A stretch of DNA of 39,098 bases from Pseudomonadota bacterium (GTDB lineage: Bacteria > Bdellovibrionota_C > UBA2361 > OMII01), in the NCBI GenBank assembly GCA_027485595.1, contig JAIXQT010000069.1, positions 1 to 39,098 on the forward strand, written 5' to 3'. The stretch's first letter is position 1. Every line of letters begins with the position of its first letter. Under the pieces are notes generated by a model. That model was not told the DNA's origin, ran no database searches, and saw only the letters and a program-made list of their open reading frames with translations. Below, one piece after another: positions 8,592 to 16,332 of this stretch. Position numbers and translations under genes: made by a program.

Positions 8592-10130
8592 CTACGGGGC
8601 AGAAAAAAGGCTCGTATCTCCCGATCGGCCAATACGACGCCATGCGTTTCCGTCCTGAAGATACCGCCCGAGGGGACTTCCAGTTGGCACCAACACATCG
8701 GTCACACCGAACACTCGCACGAGGTGCTCGAAGACCTGTGGGTCTCGCACGCTCTGCAGGTAGGCTCGGTAGAGATCCGCCCCGAGGACAACGGTACGAT
8801 CGTCGAACACCGCTCTGCGCTCGGGCCACATAAGACGAGTGATCGCCCCTCCCCAGTCCGGTGACGCGAGAATGACCCGTCCAGACGGAGCCTGGGCGGG
8901 AAACATCTCTTGTAGCCGTCTTTCATGGATCGGTCCTAGGTTGGGAGGAAGAACTCGCGATGGCACCAGTAGCATCACGATAAGACCAACGACCGCGATA
9001 ACAAGGGAGCTTTTCAGTCCTGGCCAGCGCATACCCAATTCGCGTTCATCAACTCGTTGAAGCGCGCGTCTCGTCAACGCGGTCCAGGAAAGTTCCGGGA
9101 GTATTCTCTTGCCGCCAAAACACGCACCCCACAACGGTAAACAAGCAAGACTCGCGAAGGGCACCACTCGCACCGCCCACACCGCTTGGAGCACAAAAAC
9201 GAGGGCGAGCGTCATTTCAAATATCCCTACACCTCGTCGAATAGATGAGCTGAAAAGGTAGCCCACACAGGGAATGAGCGCGAGCAAGATAAGAAGCCGC
9301 CCCTCCGATCGTTTAAAATCTAAGGGCAACCACTCTGTTGTAATCGCCCGAAGCGACGAGCTCCCTCCGAGGCTCCACATGCTCTCATACAGGTGGAAAC
9401 CAAATGGATTGAATGATGAGGCGATGAGACAGACGATGAGAATAACGGCCACCTTTACGCTTTTTGCCCGTGCGTTGGCTCCCGCTATCACGAGAGATGC
9501 GATCACAACCCCGAGAACCACAAAACCGTAGACGAACGCTGGATGAGTGTTAGCCCAGACAACCGTCACGCCTCCAAGCACAAGGGCGTCCAGCCTGACC
9601 TCGCTCCAGGAGCGTTCGGTATGAGCAGCTAGCTTTAGACACCGCGCCACAAACAGCGAGAAGAAAACGATCGAGAAGAGTACCGGTCGAATAATCAGAT
9701 GAACCTGACCGAGCTTAAACGCGAGGACGATACCCATGACAACGAGCAGCCACCCCTCCCCGGGACGTCGTAGTGAGTCCGCCGCGATACCGAAGTAGGC
9801 GACCAGATAGAGTCCCGCGACAAGCCCGTAGATCAGTGGCCAACCGCCCAATGATAGGAGCTCATAGAGCACAAGATCCCCGAACCACTGTTCATTAATC
9901 CACGGCCGGGGCACCCCTGGCGGCGAGTAGGAATTCGCGACGAGCGGGAGAGCTAAGAAGGGATCTATCCTCGGTAAAACGCCCGTCTTCGCTATGACCG
10001 AGCCGTTCGCGAGATGCCATCCCAGGCCAGGATCGTCAGCGATATGTTCGAAAGTGCCGTGGAAGAGCGAGAGGTACGCCACGAGAGCGAACATAAAAAC
10101 GATAGGGAGCCTTCGAAGAGCTGATACCAT
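8592..10130 (-). CDS. Polytopic membrane protein, GT-C-like
   Basis: 512 residues with about ten to eleven membrane helices. The first loop reads DDPGLGWHLANGSVIAKTGVLPRIDPFL, followed by PWINEQWFGDLVLYELLSLGG. This layout (D..WH...G..I...G..P..DPF, then W..(N/H)EW...L.YE) recurs in a family of uncharacterised bacterial membrane proteins that look like GT-C glycosyltransferases (family knowledge, unnamed). The C-terminal about 120 residues (from about 390, LPPNLGPIHERRLQEMFP) are soluble and probably periplasmic. It is convergent with panB and begins 33 bases after the downstream end of the metallo-hydrolase gene, so the two minus-strand genes may form an operon. AGGTGAG lies directly before the ATG. 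Substrate unknown. Confidence 0.7.
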   Translation of the reverse strand: MVSALRRLPIVFMFALVAYLSLFHGTFEHIADDPGLGWHLANGSVIAKTGVLPRIDPFLALPLVANSYSPPGVPRPWINEQWFGDLVLYELLSLGGWPLIYGLVAGLYLVAYFGIAADSLRRPGEGWLLVVMGIVLAFKLGQVHLIIRPVLFSIVFFSLFVARCLKLAAHTERSWSEVRLDALVLGGVTVVWANTHPAFVYGFVVLGVVIASLVIAGANARAKSVKVAVILIVCLIASSFNPFGFHLYESMWSLGGSSSLRAITTEWLPLDFKRSEGRLLILLALIPCVGYLFSSSIRRGVGIFEMTLALVFVLQAVWAVRVVPFASLACLPLWGACFGGKRILPELSWTALTRRALQRVDERELGMRWPGLKSSLVIAVVGLIVMLLVPSRVLPPNLGPIHERRLQEMFPAQAPSGRVILASPDWGGAITRLMWPERRAVFDDRTVVLGADLYRAYLQSVRDPQVFEHLVRVFGVTDVLVPTGSPLGRYLQDGNAWRRIGRSGDTSLFSAP

Positions 10131-10163
10131 CTCACCTGATCTCTCACGAATCAGGCAAGAACG

Positions 10164-11543
10164 CTACAGCGTGATGGTATCTAGATATTCCGGCACAAAG
10201 CTATTCCACCCCAGCTCCTCACCGAGTAGCGCGCTGAATTGGCGCGCCGAATCAGGCTCTCCGTGCACAACCGCCACTCGCCCAGGGGTTCCCGAGCATG
10301 AGCGACACCACCGCAGCAGCTCAGCTCGGTCGGCGTGCGCGCTCAGGCCACTCACCTCGCACACCTCGGCGTTTACCGGCACCTCATCTCCAAGAAGTCG
10401 CATCGTCTTGTTACCGCGCTTGAGCCAATCCCCACGCGAGCCAGGGGGCTGATACCCAACAAACATCACCGTGTTCCGTTTGTCTGACACCCGATGTTTA
10501 AGGTGATGAAGAATTCGTCCGCCGCTTAACATACCGCTCGCGGATATCAGGATCATCGGCTCCTCGATTGAGTTAAGCTTCATGGACTCCTCCTTCTCCC
10601 GAGTGAAGTACATTTTTGAGACCGTGAAAGGATGAGCTCCTTTTCGCAGCAACTCTTTCGAGCGCTCGTCATATTCATTCGAGTGGTGTCGATAAATCGC
10701 GGTCGCGTCCGACGCCATTGGACTATCGATAATCACCGGAATATCGGGGATTCGCTCCGCGGCTTTGAGCTCCCGAAGGTAGTATAGAAGCGTCTGCGTG
10801 CGCCCAACCGCAAAGCTCGGGATGATAACCACACCCCGCCGCCGATAGGTTCGATTGATGATATCGGCCATCTCATCCTGAAGAGCACTACCGTTATGAA
10901 GACGATTGCCGTAGGTAGATTCGATTAAAAGAAGATCCCCTAACTCAACGGGCTGAGGGTCAACGAGGATGGGCTCTCCATACCTGCCAACGTCCCCCGA
11001 AAACACTATCTTCTTTCCTCCGATCCATAAGGTGATGGCGCACGCGCCAAGAATGTGACCCATGAGTGACCACTGAGCCGTCACTCCGTCGACGACCGGT
11101 ATACGTGTGTTGATCGGTCCGGGAGTGAGTAGCTCTAGAGCTGCCTTGGCCTCTTCCTCCGTGTACAGTGGCAGAGGGGGGTGATGCCGGGACTTCTTGT
11201 GTTTTGCTCGAAACGCAGACTCCTCTTCCTGAAGCCGGCCACTGTCGAGCAACAGCAGCTTAGCGAGATCGGCTGTTCCAGGGGACGCGAGAACCGGAGC
11301 TCTCAACCCGAGCTTGTAATATCGGGGTAGCATTCCGATGTGGTCAACATGCGCGTGGGTTAGAAGCACGGCTTGAATTGAGGCAGGATCAAAGTGAGGG
11401 GGAAGCCAATTTCGTTCTCGCCATGACCTCTCCCCCTGAAATATGCCGCAATCAACTAAGATTCGGGTGTTTCCATACGAAACGAGGTAGGTAGATCCTG
11501 TGACCGTACCAGCCGCGCCCAGAAATGTAATTCGAACATCCAT
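10164..11543 (-). CDS. Beta-CASP family metallo-beta-lactamase-fold RNA hydrolase
   Basis: 459 residues. The N-terminus MDVRITFLGAAGTVTGSTYLV and the metal motif HAHVDH (63-68) belong to the MBL fold. The GGKKIVFSGDVGRYGEPIL segment supplies a further metal ligand. The middle has a beta-CASP insert (LLIESTYGNRLH, IIPSFAVGRTQTLLYYLREL, PVIIDSPMA), and ISASGMLSGGRILHHLK plus VSGLSAHADR complete the motifs. These match the YSH1/CPSF-like bacterial enzymes often annotated as exonucleases of the MBL fold; no KH domains are present. The likely role is cytoplasmic RNA processing, with two zinc ions (inference from the family). The start is supported by GAGGG before ATG. Confidence 0.92.
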   Translation of the reverse strand: MDVRITFLGAAGTVTGSTYLVSYGNTRILVDCGIFQGERSWRERNWLPPHFDPASIQAVLLTHAHVDHIGMLPRYYKLGLRAPVLASPGTADLAKLLLLDSGRLQEEESAFRAKHKKSRHHPPLPLYTEEEAKAALELLTPGPINTRIPVVDGVTAQWSLMGHILGACAITLWIGGKKIVFSGDVGRYGEPILVDPQPVELGDLLLIESTYGNRLHNGSALQDEMADIINRTYRRRGVVIIPSFAVGRTQTLLYYLRELKAAERIPDIPVIIDSPMASDATAIYRHHSNEYDERSKELLRKGAHPFTVSKMYFTREKEESMKLNSIEEPMILISASGMLSGGRILHHLKHRVSDKRNTVMFVGYQPPGSRGDWLKRGNKTMRLLGDEVPVNAEVCEVSGLSAHADRAELLRWCRSCSGTPGRVAVVHGEPDSARQFSALLGEELGWNSFVPEYLDTITL

Positions 11544-11787
11544 ACGCCCTCGCCACTACGGTTATCCCACTCAGGGGGCTGTGTACCATGAACACGCTCA
11601 GATAGCATGCGAAAACCCGCGACTGGAGTAGGTAGAAACCTTCGTGCTGGCTTTCAGGGGTCTTTGTTAGCCGCAGCCGCCTCAGAAGCTATTTTAAAAT
11701 CCTCCTCATGCGGGCTAGACACCTCCCACAAGAGGCTGCGATTGTTAGGAGCGTGAGGTGACACGCCTCGTATTTACAGGAAAAGCT
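11544..11787. other. Divergent intergenic region
   Basis: This 244-base spacer separates the divergent metallo-hydrolase and M42 peptidase genes and must hold promoters for both. No strong consensus promoter, hairpin or credible small gene was seen. A GTG in frame with the peptidase at 11758 is an alternative start for it. Confidence 0.4.
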
Positions 11788-12906
11788 ATGGCAGCAACCA
11801 CAAAGAATACAAAATCTTCCAAGTATAAGCCGACGATCATTACCAAAGATGCGCTTACTTTTCTCGAGCGGTACATTAACAACCCATCCCCGACAGGCTT
11901 CGAGGCGAGCGGTCAAAAACTATGGCTCTCCTACCTCCAGCCGTTTGTGGACGAGACCCATGTAGACAACTACGGAACGGTGTACGGAGTCATTAATCCT
12001 GAGGCGAAATTTAAGGTCGTCATAGAGGCCCACGCTGATGAGATTTCATGGTTCGTCGCGTACATAACGGACAACGGTCTCATTCACGTTCGTCGAAACG
12101 GCGGAAGTGATCATCAGATAGCGCCCTCTAAGCGGGTAGATATTCACACCTCCAAGGGAATCGTCAAAGCGGTCTTCGGATGGCCGGCGATCCACACCCG
12201 ATCAGATGGAAAGGAGGAGGCACCAAGCCTCAAGAACATATTTCTCGATGTAGGAGCGAAATCAAAGAAAGAGGTCGAGGAGATGGGCATCCACGTTGGA
12301 TGCGTCATCACCTATGAAGACCAGTTCATGACGTTAAACGATCGATACTATGTTGGTCGAGCGCTCGATAACCGCATCGGTGGCTTCATGATCGCGGAGG
12401 TCGCCCGTCTTCTTAGACAGAACAAGAAAAAGCTCAATTATGGGCTCTACGTTGTAAACAGCGTTCAAGAGGAGGTCGGTCTGCGCGGCGCTGAGATGAT
12501 TGCGCACACCATCCAACCGAACGCGGCGATCATAACAGATGTCTGCCACGACACATCAACGCCCATGATCAACAAGATCGTGGAGGGGGACACACGGTGT
12601 GGAGCCGGTCCCGTCCTAACGTACGGACCCGCAGTTCACAACAAACTTCTCGATCTGATTATCGACACGGCTACCAAGCACAAGATCGACTTTCAACGAG
12701 ACTCCGTTTCACGCGCCACAGGAACTGATACAGACGCCTTCGCATATTCCAACGGCGGCATTCCATCCGCGCTCATCTCGCTGCCACTTCGATACATGCA
12801 CACGACAGTTGAGATGGCCGAGATCAGAGATGTCGAGGGGGTAATCAAATTGATGTATAACACCCTGCTCACGCTCACGCCGAAATTTAACTTCAAGTAC
12901 CTCTAG
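11788..12906 (+). CDS. M42 family metallo-aminopeptidase
   Basis: About 372 residues. Expected M42 (tetrahedral aminopeptidase/FrvX-type) metal and catalytic sites are present: IEAHADEISWFV (His and Asp), YVGRALDNRIGGF (bridging Asp), VVNSVQEEVGLRGAEM (catalytic and ligand Glu pair), ITDVCHDTSTP (Asp) and LPLRYMHTTVEM (His). The enzyme is a cytoplasmic dinuclear-metal aminopeptidase acting on short peptides. The frame is open from GTG 11758, but ATG 11788 is preferred because AGGAAA lies 8 bases upstream. The N-terminal about 20 residues are Lys/Thr/Ser-rich and not conserved-looking. A long inverted repeat follows the stop. Confidence 0.92.
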   Translation: MAATTKNTKSSKYKPTIITKDALTFLERYINNPSPTGFEASGQKLWLSYLQPFVDETHVDNYGTVYGVINPEAKFKVVIEAHADEISWFVAYITDNGLIHVRRNGGSDHQIAPSKRVDIHTSKGIVKAVFGWPAIHTRSDGKEEAPSLKNIFLDVGAKSKKEVEEMGIHVGCVITYEDQFMTLNDRYYVGRALDNRIGGFMIAEVARLLRQNKKKLNYGLYVVNSVQEEVGLRGAEMIAHTIQPNAAIITDVCHDTSTPMINKIVEGDTRCGAGPVLTYGPAVHNKLLDLIIDTATKHKIDFQRDSVSRATGTDTDAFAYSNGGIPSALISLPLRYMHTTVEMAEIRDVEGVIKLMYNTLLTLTPKFNFKYL

Positions 12907-12924
12907 GGAAACCAGGCAAAACCC

Positions 12925-13025
12925 CACGTAAACGTGCTCGTAAACGTGAACGTGAACGTAACCGGGATAAAAACACCAACGTTTTCGGGTACGTTGACGT
13001 TTACGAGCACGCGCACGTTCACGTG
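12925..13025. repeat. Inverted-repeat array of ACGTGA/ACGTAA-type hexamers
   Basis: The left arm (about 12925-12966) is built from repeated (T/C)GTAAACGTG and CGTGAACGTGAACG units. The right arm (about 12987-13025) contains the reverse complement, including ACGTTTACGAGCAC against GTGCTCGTAAACGT and a matching CACGTTCACGTG end. The two arms form a long imperfect hairpin around a loop of about 20 bases that itself contains AACGTTTTC. It starts 18 bases after the M42 peptidase stop and has no U-run. It looks like a REP/BIME-type intergenic element more than a classic terminator. Confidence 0.75.
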
Positions 13026-13132
13026 TCGGCTTCCACAATTAAACTACTAGCAGCGTTTGCCTCGCTTCCCTTGAGACGATCGGATGGTATCACTTCGGGC
13101 TCCGCCCCTACGATATCGACCGAACCGCGAGG

Positions 13133-13390
13133 GTGTTCGACCGATACCTTCAGCTCACCCCGCACAATCAACGCGCTTTAGAGCGCTTCGCGATCGTGGC
13201 GAACGAGATTAAACCGGAGCACATTGGAGGATTCGAGAAATTTCCGAAGAAACAAAGAGAGACCGCACTGGGCTATACACTGCAATGTAAGCGAAAGGTC
13301 GACAACATCCTGCTCGAGGTGTTTGGAATTACTGAGGGTCACCTGGTAGGCAAGGGAGAGAACTCCGTCGCTCGCATCATGAAAACGTGA
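13133..13390 (+). CDS. Small hypothetical protein (85 aa), start uncertain, possibly a fragment
   Basis: The frame is soluble and mostly helical (ALERFAIVANEIKPEHIGGFEKF, RKVDNILLEVFGI). The only standard start is GTG 13133, which has no spaced Shine-Dalgarno. Protein-like sequence continues upstream in the same frame to a stop at 13040 (YHFGLRPYDIDRTARVFDRYL) without any ATG, GTG or TTG, so the true start is missing, non-canonical or lost by mutation. The stop is 21 bases before the next small gene. No domain recognised. It may be the truncated end of a longer ancestral gene next to the inverted-repeat array. Confidence 0.45.
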   Translation: MFDRYLQLTPHNQRALERFAIVANEIKPEHIGGFEKFPKKQRETALGYTLQCKRKVDNILLEVFGITEGHLVGKGENSVARIMKT

Positions 13391-13411
13391 AAGCGCGCGG
13401 AGCGAACGTGT

Positions 13412-13750
13412 GTGTTCAACATTCTCGGTCATCTCTCGCGTTTCAACTGTGCTGTCGGAGATTTCTTCGGTAACGGCACTCAATTAAGCCTCGGTATCGG
13501 CGCTGCGTGCTGTCAACTGGAGATGCTCAAGCTTCCTCGTGATATCTCCAACCTCGTCACGTTGTGTAGAAGTCGTTTGCAAGAGGTCAGCCCTCTTGAA
13601 GTGGCGGGAGAAGAGACGCCTTTGCTCTGTTCTATTCTGAAGTCTCTCTCGGCCCTCTGCGACGCGAAGTGGCGAATATTCAAGAATCAGAGCTCGCGCA
13701 GAAGAGTCAAAGAAATCCAAGAGTTACTTGTCGCCATCGACCAGGGCTAA
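13412..13750 (+). CDS. Small hypothetical protein (112 aa)
   Basis: The GTG start at 13412 has GGAG 8 bases upstream, and codon choice across the frame is like that of the confident genes nearby (C or T at many third positions). The protein is soluble, Leu- and Cys-rich (about six Cys) and probably helical, ending in a basic stretch (KNQSSRRRVKEIQELLVAI). Open frames on the opposite strand in the same region are interrupted. No domain recognised and no membrane segment. It forms a possible two-gene unit with the preceding 85-residue frame. Confidence 0.45.
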   Translation: MFNILGHLSRFNCAVGDFFGNGTQLSLGIGAACCQLEMLKLPRDISNLVTLCRSRLQEVSPLEVAGEETPLLCSILKSLSALCDAKWRIFKNQSSRRRVKEIQELLVAIDQG

Positions 13751-13904
13751 GGACTCGATTCTCACCGATCAATTCCTCATCAACGCAACTCTCACGAAAT
13801 TCTAACAGACCTACTCAGCGTTGCCATGAGTCAAGCTACCAACTCGCATCAAATTCAGTTAGGTATAGCGGAGTCCACTTTATACTTTTCAGGTGTTGCA
13901 ACGT

Positions 13905-14552
13905 ATGTGGCTTGACCGCGCGATTAAATGGCTTCTTCCCCGAGAGGAACACTTCTACACCCTCCTTCAACGCGGCGCTCAATGCGCGAGAGACGCGAGC
14001 TCTCTTCTGGTGAAATGTATCGAGGAAACTGATCGCTCCAGCAGAGAGGTAACGATCAAGAAACTTAAAGATGTGGAGCACGAAGCGGACAGGGTTATCG
14101 TTGAGGTCTACCAGGAACTCAACCGCACTTTCGTAACTCCTCTCGATCGGTCCGACATATACAAACTGGGCTCTGAGCTCGAAAGCATCACAGACGCGAT
14201 CTACTCCACGGCGTTTCAGATCATCGTCCACGCCATGGAAGATCTTCCAGCCGGCAGCCGAGAACTCGCGGTGTTGGTCGACCAGTGTTGTAACGAGATC
14301 TATCAGGCGGTAAGCCACCTCCAGAGCAAGACCAGCCACCTCGATATTCGCAAGCGCTGTAAAAACATTAAGAGCTTTGAGGACCAAGGAGACGTGATCT
14401 TTCGAACCCAGATTGCCGCAATGTTCAAGAATGAGTCAGACGCTATCCGCCTTCTCAAACACAAGGAGTTCCTTGAGGGACTCGAGGGAAGTCTCGATCT
14501 CTGTGACGATGTTGGAAACGTTCTCTCCACGGTGGTTATCAAGAACTCATAG
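13905..14552 (+). CDS. DUF47 family PhoU-like protein, Pit accessory
   Basis: About 215 residues, all helical. The N-terminus MWLDRAIKWLLPREEHFYTLL has the xxxLxPxExxFF pattern that opens DUF47 (PF01865) proteins, and KKLKDVEHEADRVIVEVYQELNRTFVTPLDRSDIYKLGSELESITD is the family core, resembling PhoU with acidic, metal-binding helices. ATG 13905 is chosen over the GTG at 13893 because AGGTG lies 9 bases before it. The stop is 5 bases before the Pit transporter ATG. In other bacteria DUF47 genes are cotranscribed with pit and modulate phosphate uptake (established association). The protein is cytoplasmic. Confidence 0.9.
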   Translation: MWLDRAIKWLLPREEHFYTLLQRGAQCARDASSLLVKCIEETDRSSREVTIKKLKDVEHEADRVIVEVYQELNRTFVTPLDRSDIYKLGSELESITDAIYSTAFQIIVHAMEDLPAGSRELAVLVDQCCNEIYQAVSHLQSKTSHLDIRKRCKNIKSFEDQGDVIFRTQIAAMFKNESDAIRLLKHKEFLEGLEGSLDLCDDVGNVLSTVVIKNS

Positions 14553-14557
14553 GTGAT

Positions 14558-15580
14558 ATGTCAGCTTCAATGCTTCTTGGCCTTGTCATCGCGGTAGTGG
14601 TAGTCGCGCTCATATTCGACTTTATTAATGGGTTTCACGATACAGCAAACGCGATCGCCACGGTCGTTAGCACCGGAGTGCTCCCACTTCGAACTGCTAT
14701 TTACCTCGCCGCAATCCTGAACTTTGTGGGAGCGCTTACCGGCACAGCGGTAGCGAGCACGATCGGAAAGGGAATCATCACGGCGAATACAATAACGTTA
14801 GTGGTTGTCTTCGCAGCGCTCATCGGCGCCATCTTCTGGAATCTCTTTACATGGTACTACGGCATCCCCTCATCAAGCTCCCACGCGATGGTTGGGGGAT
14901 TAATCGGGGCCGGCCTCGCTCATAGCGGCGCCGCCTCTATTCAAGGCCCCGGATTGACCAAGATCGTGCTGAGCCTCGTAATGAGTCCGTTGCTCGGCAT
15001 GGTGGTGGCGTTCACCGTCATGATCCTGCTGTACTGGGTCTTTCGCAGAGCTGCTCCGGTCGGGGTAGCGCCTCTTTTTCGTCGCCTTCAGATGCTATCG
15101 GCCGGTTTCATGGCGCTCTCGCACGGAAGCAACGATGCCCAGAAGACTATGGGAGTCATCACGATGTCTCTGGTCGCAGCCGGATATATGGCGATGCCGG
15201 AAACAGGGAAGCTCTCTGTCCCAACATGGGTCGTACTGGCGAGTGCGACGGCGATGGCTTTCGGCACGGCTGCTGGTGGCGTTCGAATCATCAAAACACT
15301 CGGCACGAAAATCATAGACCTACGGCCAGTTCATGGGTTTGCCGCCGAGACCGCGGCGGCATCAGTTATCTTTGCCGCTTCCCATTACGGACTCCCTGTT
15401 TCAACTACTCACTGTATCAGCGGATCGATCTTGGGAGTTGGCGCGAGCCAGAGCGTCTCAGCGGTACGATGGGGAATCACCACTCGAATCTTGTGGGCTT
15501 GGGTGCTCACGATCCCAATAAGTGCACTCAGCGCGTTCCTCGTCTATTGGCCAACGAGTTGGCTGACGGGAGCTCCGTAA
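14558..15580 (+). CDS. pit: Pit family inorganic phosphate transporter
   Basis: 340 residues with about ten membrane helices. The two inverted family signatures are present: GFHDTANAIATVVSTGVL near the N-terminus and SHGSNDAQKTMGVIT in the middle, together with GIPSSSSHAMVGGLIGAGL and its counterpart GLPVSTTHCISGSILGVGA. It moves phosphate (as a metal-phosphate complex) into the cell with protons, or with sodium in some PiT-type members. It starts five bases after the DUF47 gene, so the two form an operon. The length is shorter than E. coli PitA (about 499) and matches the compact bacterial/archaeal form that pairs with DUF47. Confidence 0.95.
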   Translation: MSASMLLGLVIAVVVVALIFDFINGFHDTANAIATVVSTGVLPLRTAIYLAAILNFVGALTGTAVASTIGKGIITANTITLVVVFAALIGAIFWNLFTWYYGIPSSSSHAMVGGLIGAGLAHSGAASIQGPGLTKIVLSLVMSPLLGMVVAFTVMILLYWVFRRAAPVGVAPLFRRLQMLSAGFMALSHGSNDAQKTMGVITMSLVAAGYMAMPETGKLSVPTWVVLASATAMAFGTAAGGVRIIKTLGTKIIDLRPVHGFAAETAAASVIFAASHYGLPVSTTHCISGSILGVGASQSVSAVRWGITTRILWAWVLTIPISALSAFLVYWPTSWLTGAP

Positions 15581-15663
15581 GGTAGCAAGAGAGGGCCTGC
15601 CCCCAGAACTTCCCATATACCCAAAAGACTTGATTATTTCGCTGAATCCCCTACCCTACACCG

Positions 15664-16119
15664 ATGCGAATATCCGAACTATCCAGCACTCTTGCGAATA
15701 CCCCTGAGGCCACCATTCGATTTCAGCTTCCTAACGGAGAGCTCGCCCCAGCTCACGCTCACGTTACTGAGGTCGCCCGAATCAGCAAACGATTCATCGA
15801 CTGCGGCGGGACCCTTCGAGAGGATTCGATGTGTCGGCTTCAAACGTGGGTCGCGGACGATTATGATCATCGCTTAACCGCCGGCAAACTGGCCAAGATC
15901 TTACAGAAAGCCCGGGAACTGCTGGGGGAGGAGGACCTGGAGATCGATGTCGAGCACGACATGGGATACGTGACTCAGTTTCCTCTGCAATCGATAACCC
16001 AACAAGGAACGGAACTCACTCTTAAGCTGGCGGGACGAAACACAGCGTGTCTCGCACCTGAGCTCTGCTGTCCGACACCTTCACAATCAACGATAGTTGG
16101 ACTTGGAAGGAAGAGGTAA
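15664..16119 (+). CDS. DUF6428 family protein
   Basis: 151 residues. The N-terminal half, RFQLPNGELAPAHAHVTEVARISKRFIDCGGTLREDS followed by LQTWVADDYDHRLTAGKLAKIL, matches the DUF6428 pattern I know (LPNG..VP.HFHVTEVG...K.FIDCGG......LQ.W...D.DHRL...KL). The His, Cys and Asp residues could bind a metal, but no function is established. Its C-terminus has an extra Cys pair (ELCCPTP). No Shine-Dalgarno is visible before ATG 15664. It follows the phosphate-transport pair by 83 bases and may share its transcript. Cytoplasmic. Confidence 0.75.
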   Translation: MRISELSSTLANTPEATIRFQLPNGELAPAHAHVTEVARISKRFIDCGGTLREDSMCRLQTWVADDYDHRLTAGKLAKILQKARELLGEEDLEIDVEHDMGYVTQFPLQSITQQGTELTLKLAGRNTACLAPELCCPTPSQSTIVGLGRKR

Positions 16120-16332
16120 CTCTCCCTCCTCGAGATAAGCCAAGGACTTCGCCATCTCCCGCTGAAGAATCTGCAACATCGTCGGCTGAGGACTTTACCG
16201 GCTGACCACGTGGTTACCGGTGATGGGGTTCACAGAATCACGTAGCACAACCGCGTTCGTTCACATGAACGTGTAGACGTAATATGTCTCTGCGGTTAGC
16301 CTTATGAGGGTTACTGGATTGGGGAAAACATC
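16120..16332. other. Intergenic region with small palindromes
   Basis: The 213-base gap before the TSP3-protein gene holds a perfect 10-base palindrome (ACCACGTGGT) at about 16205-16214, flanked by ACCGG repeats, and a GTTCACATGAAC palindrome near 16259-16270 similar in flavour to the hexamer array after the M42 gene. Either could be an operator or a REP remnant. No clear promoter was recognised. Confidence 0.35.
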
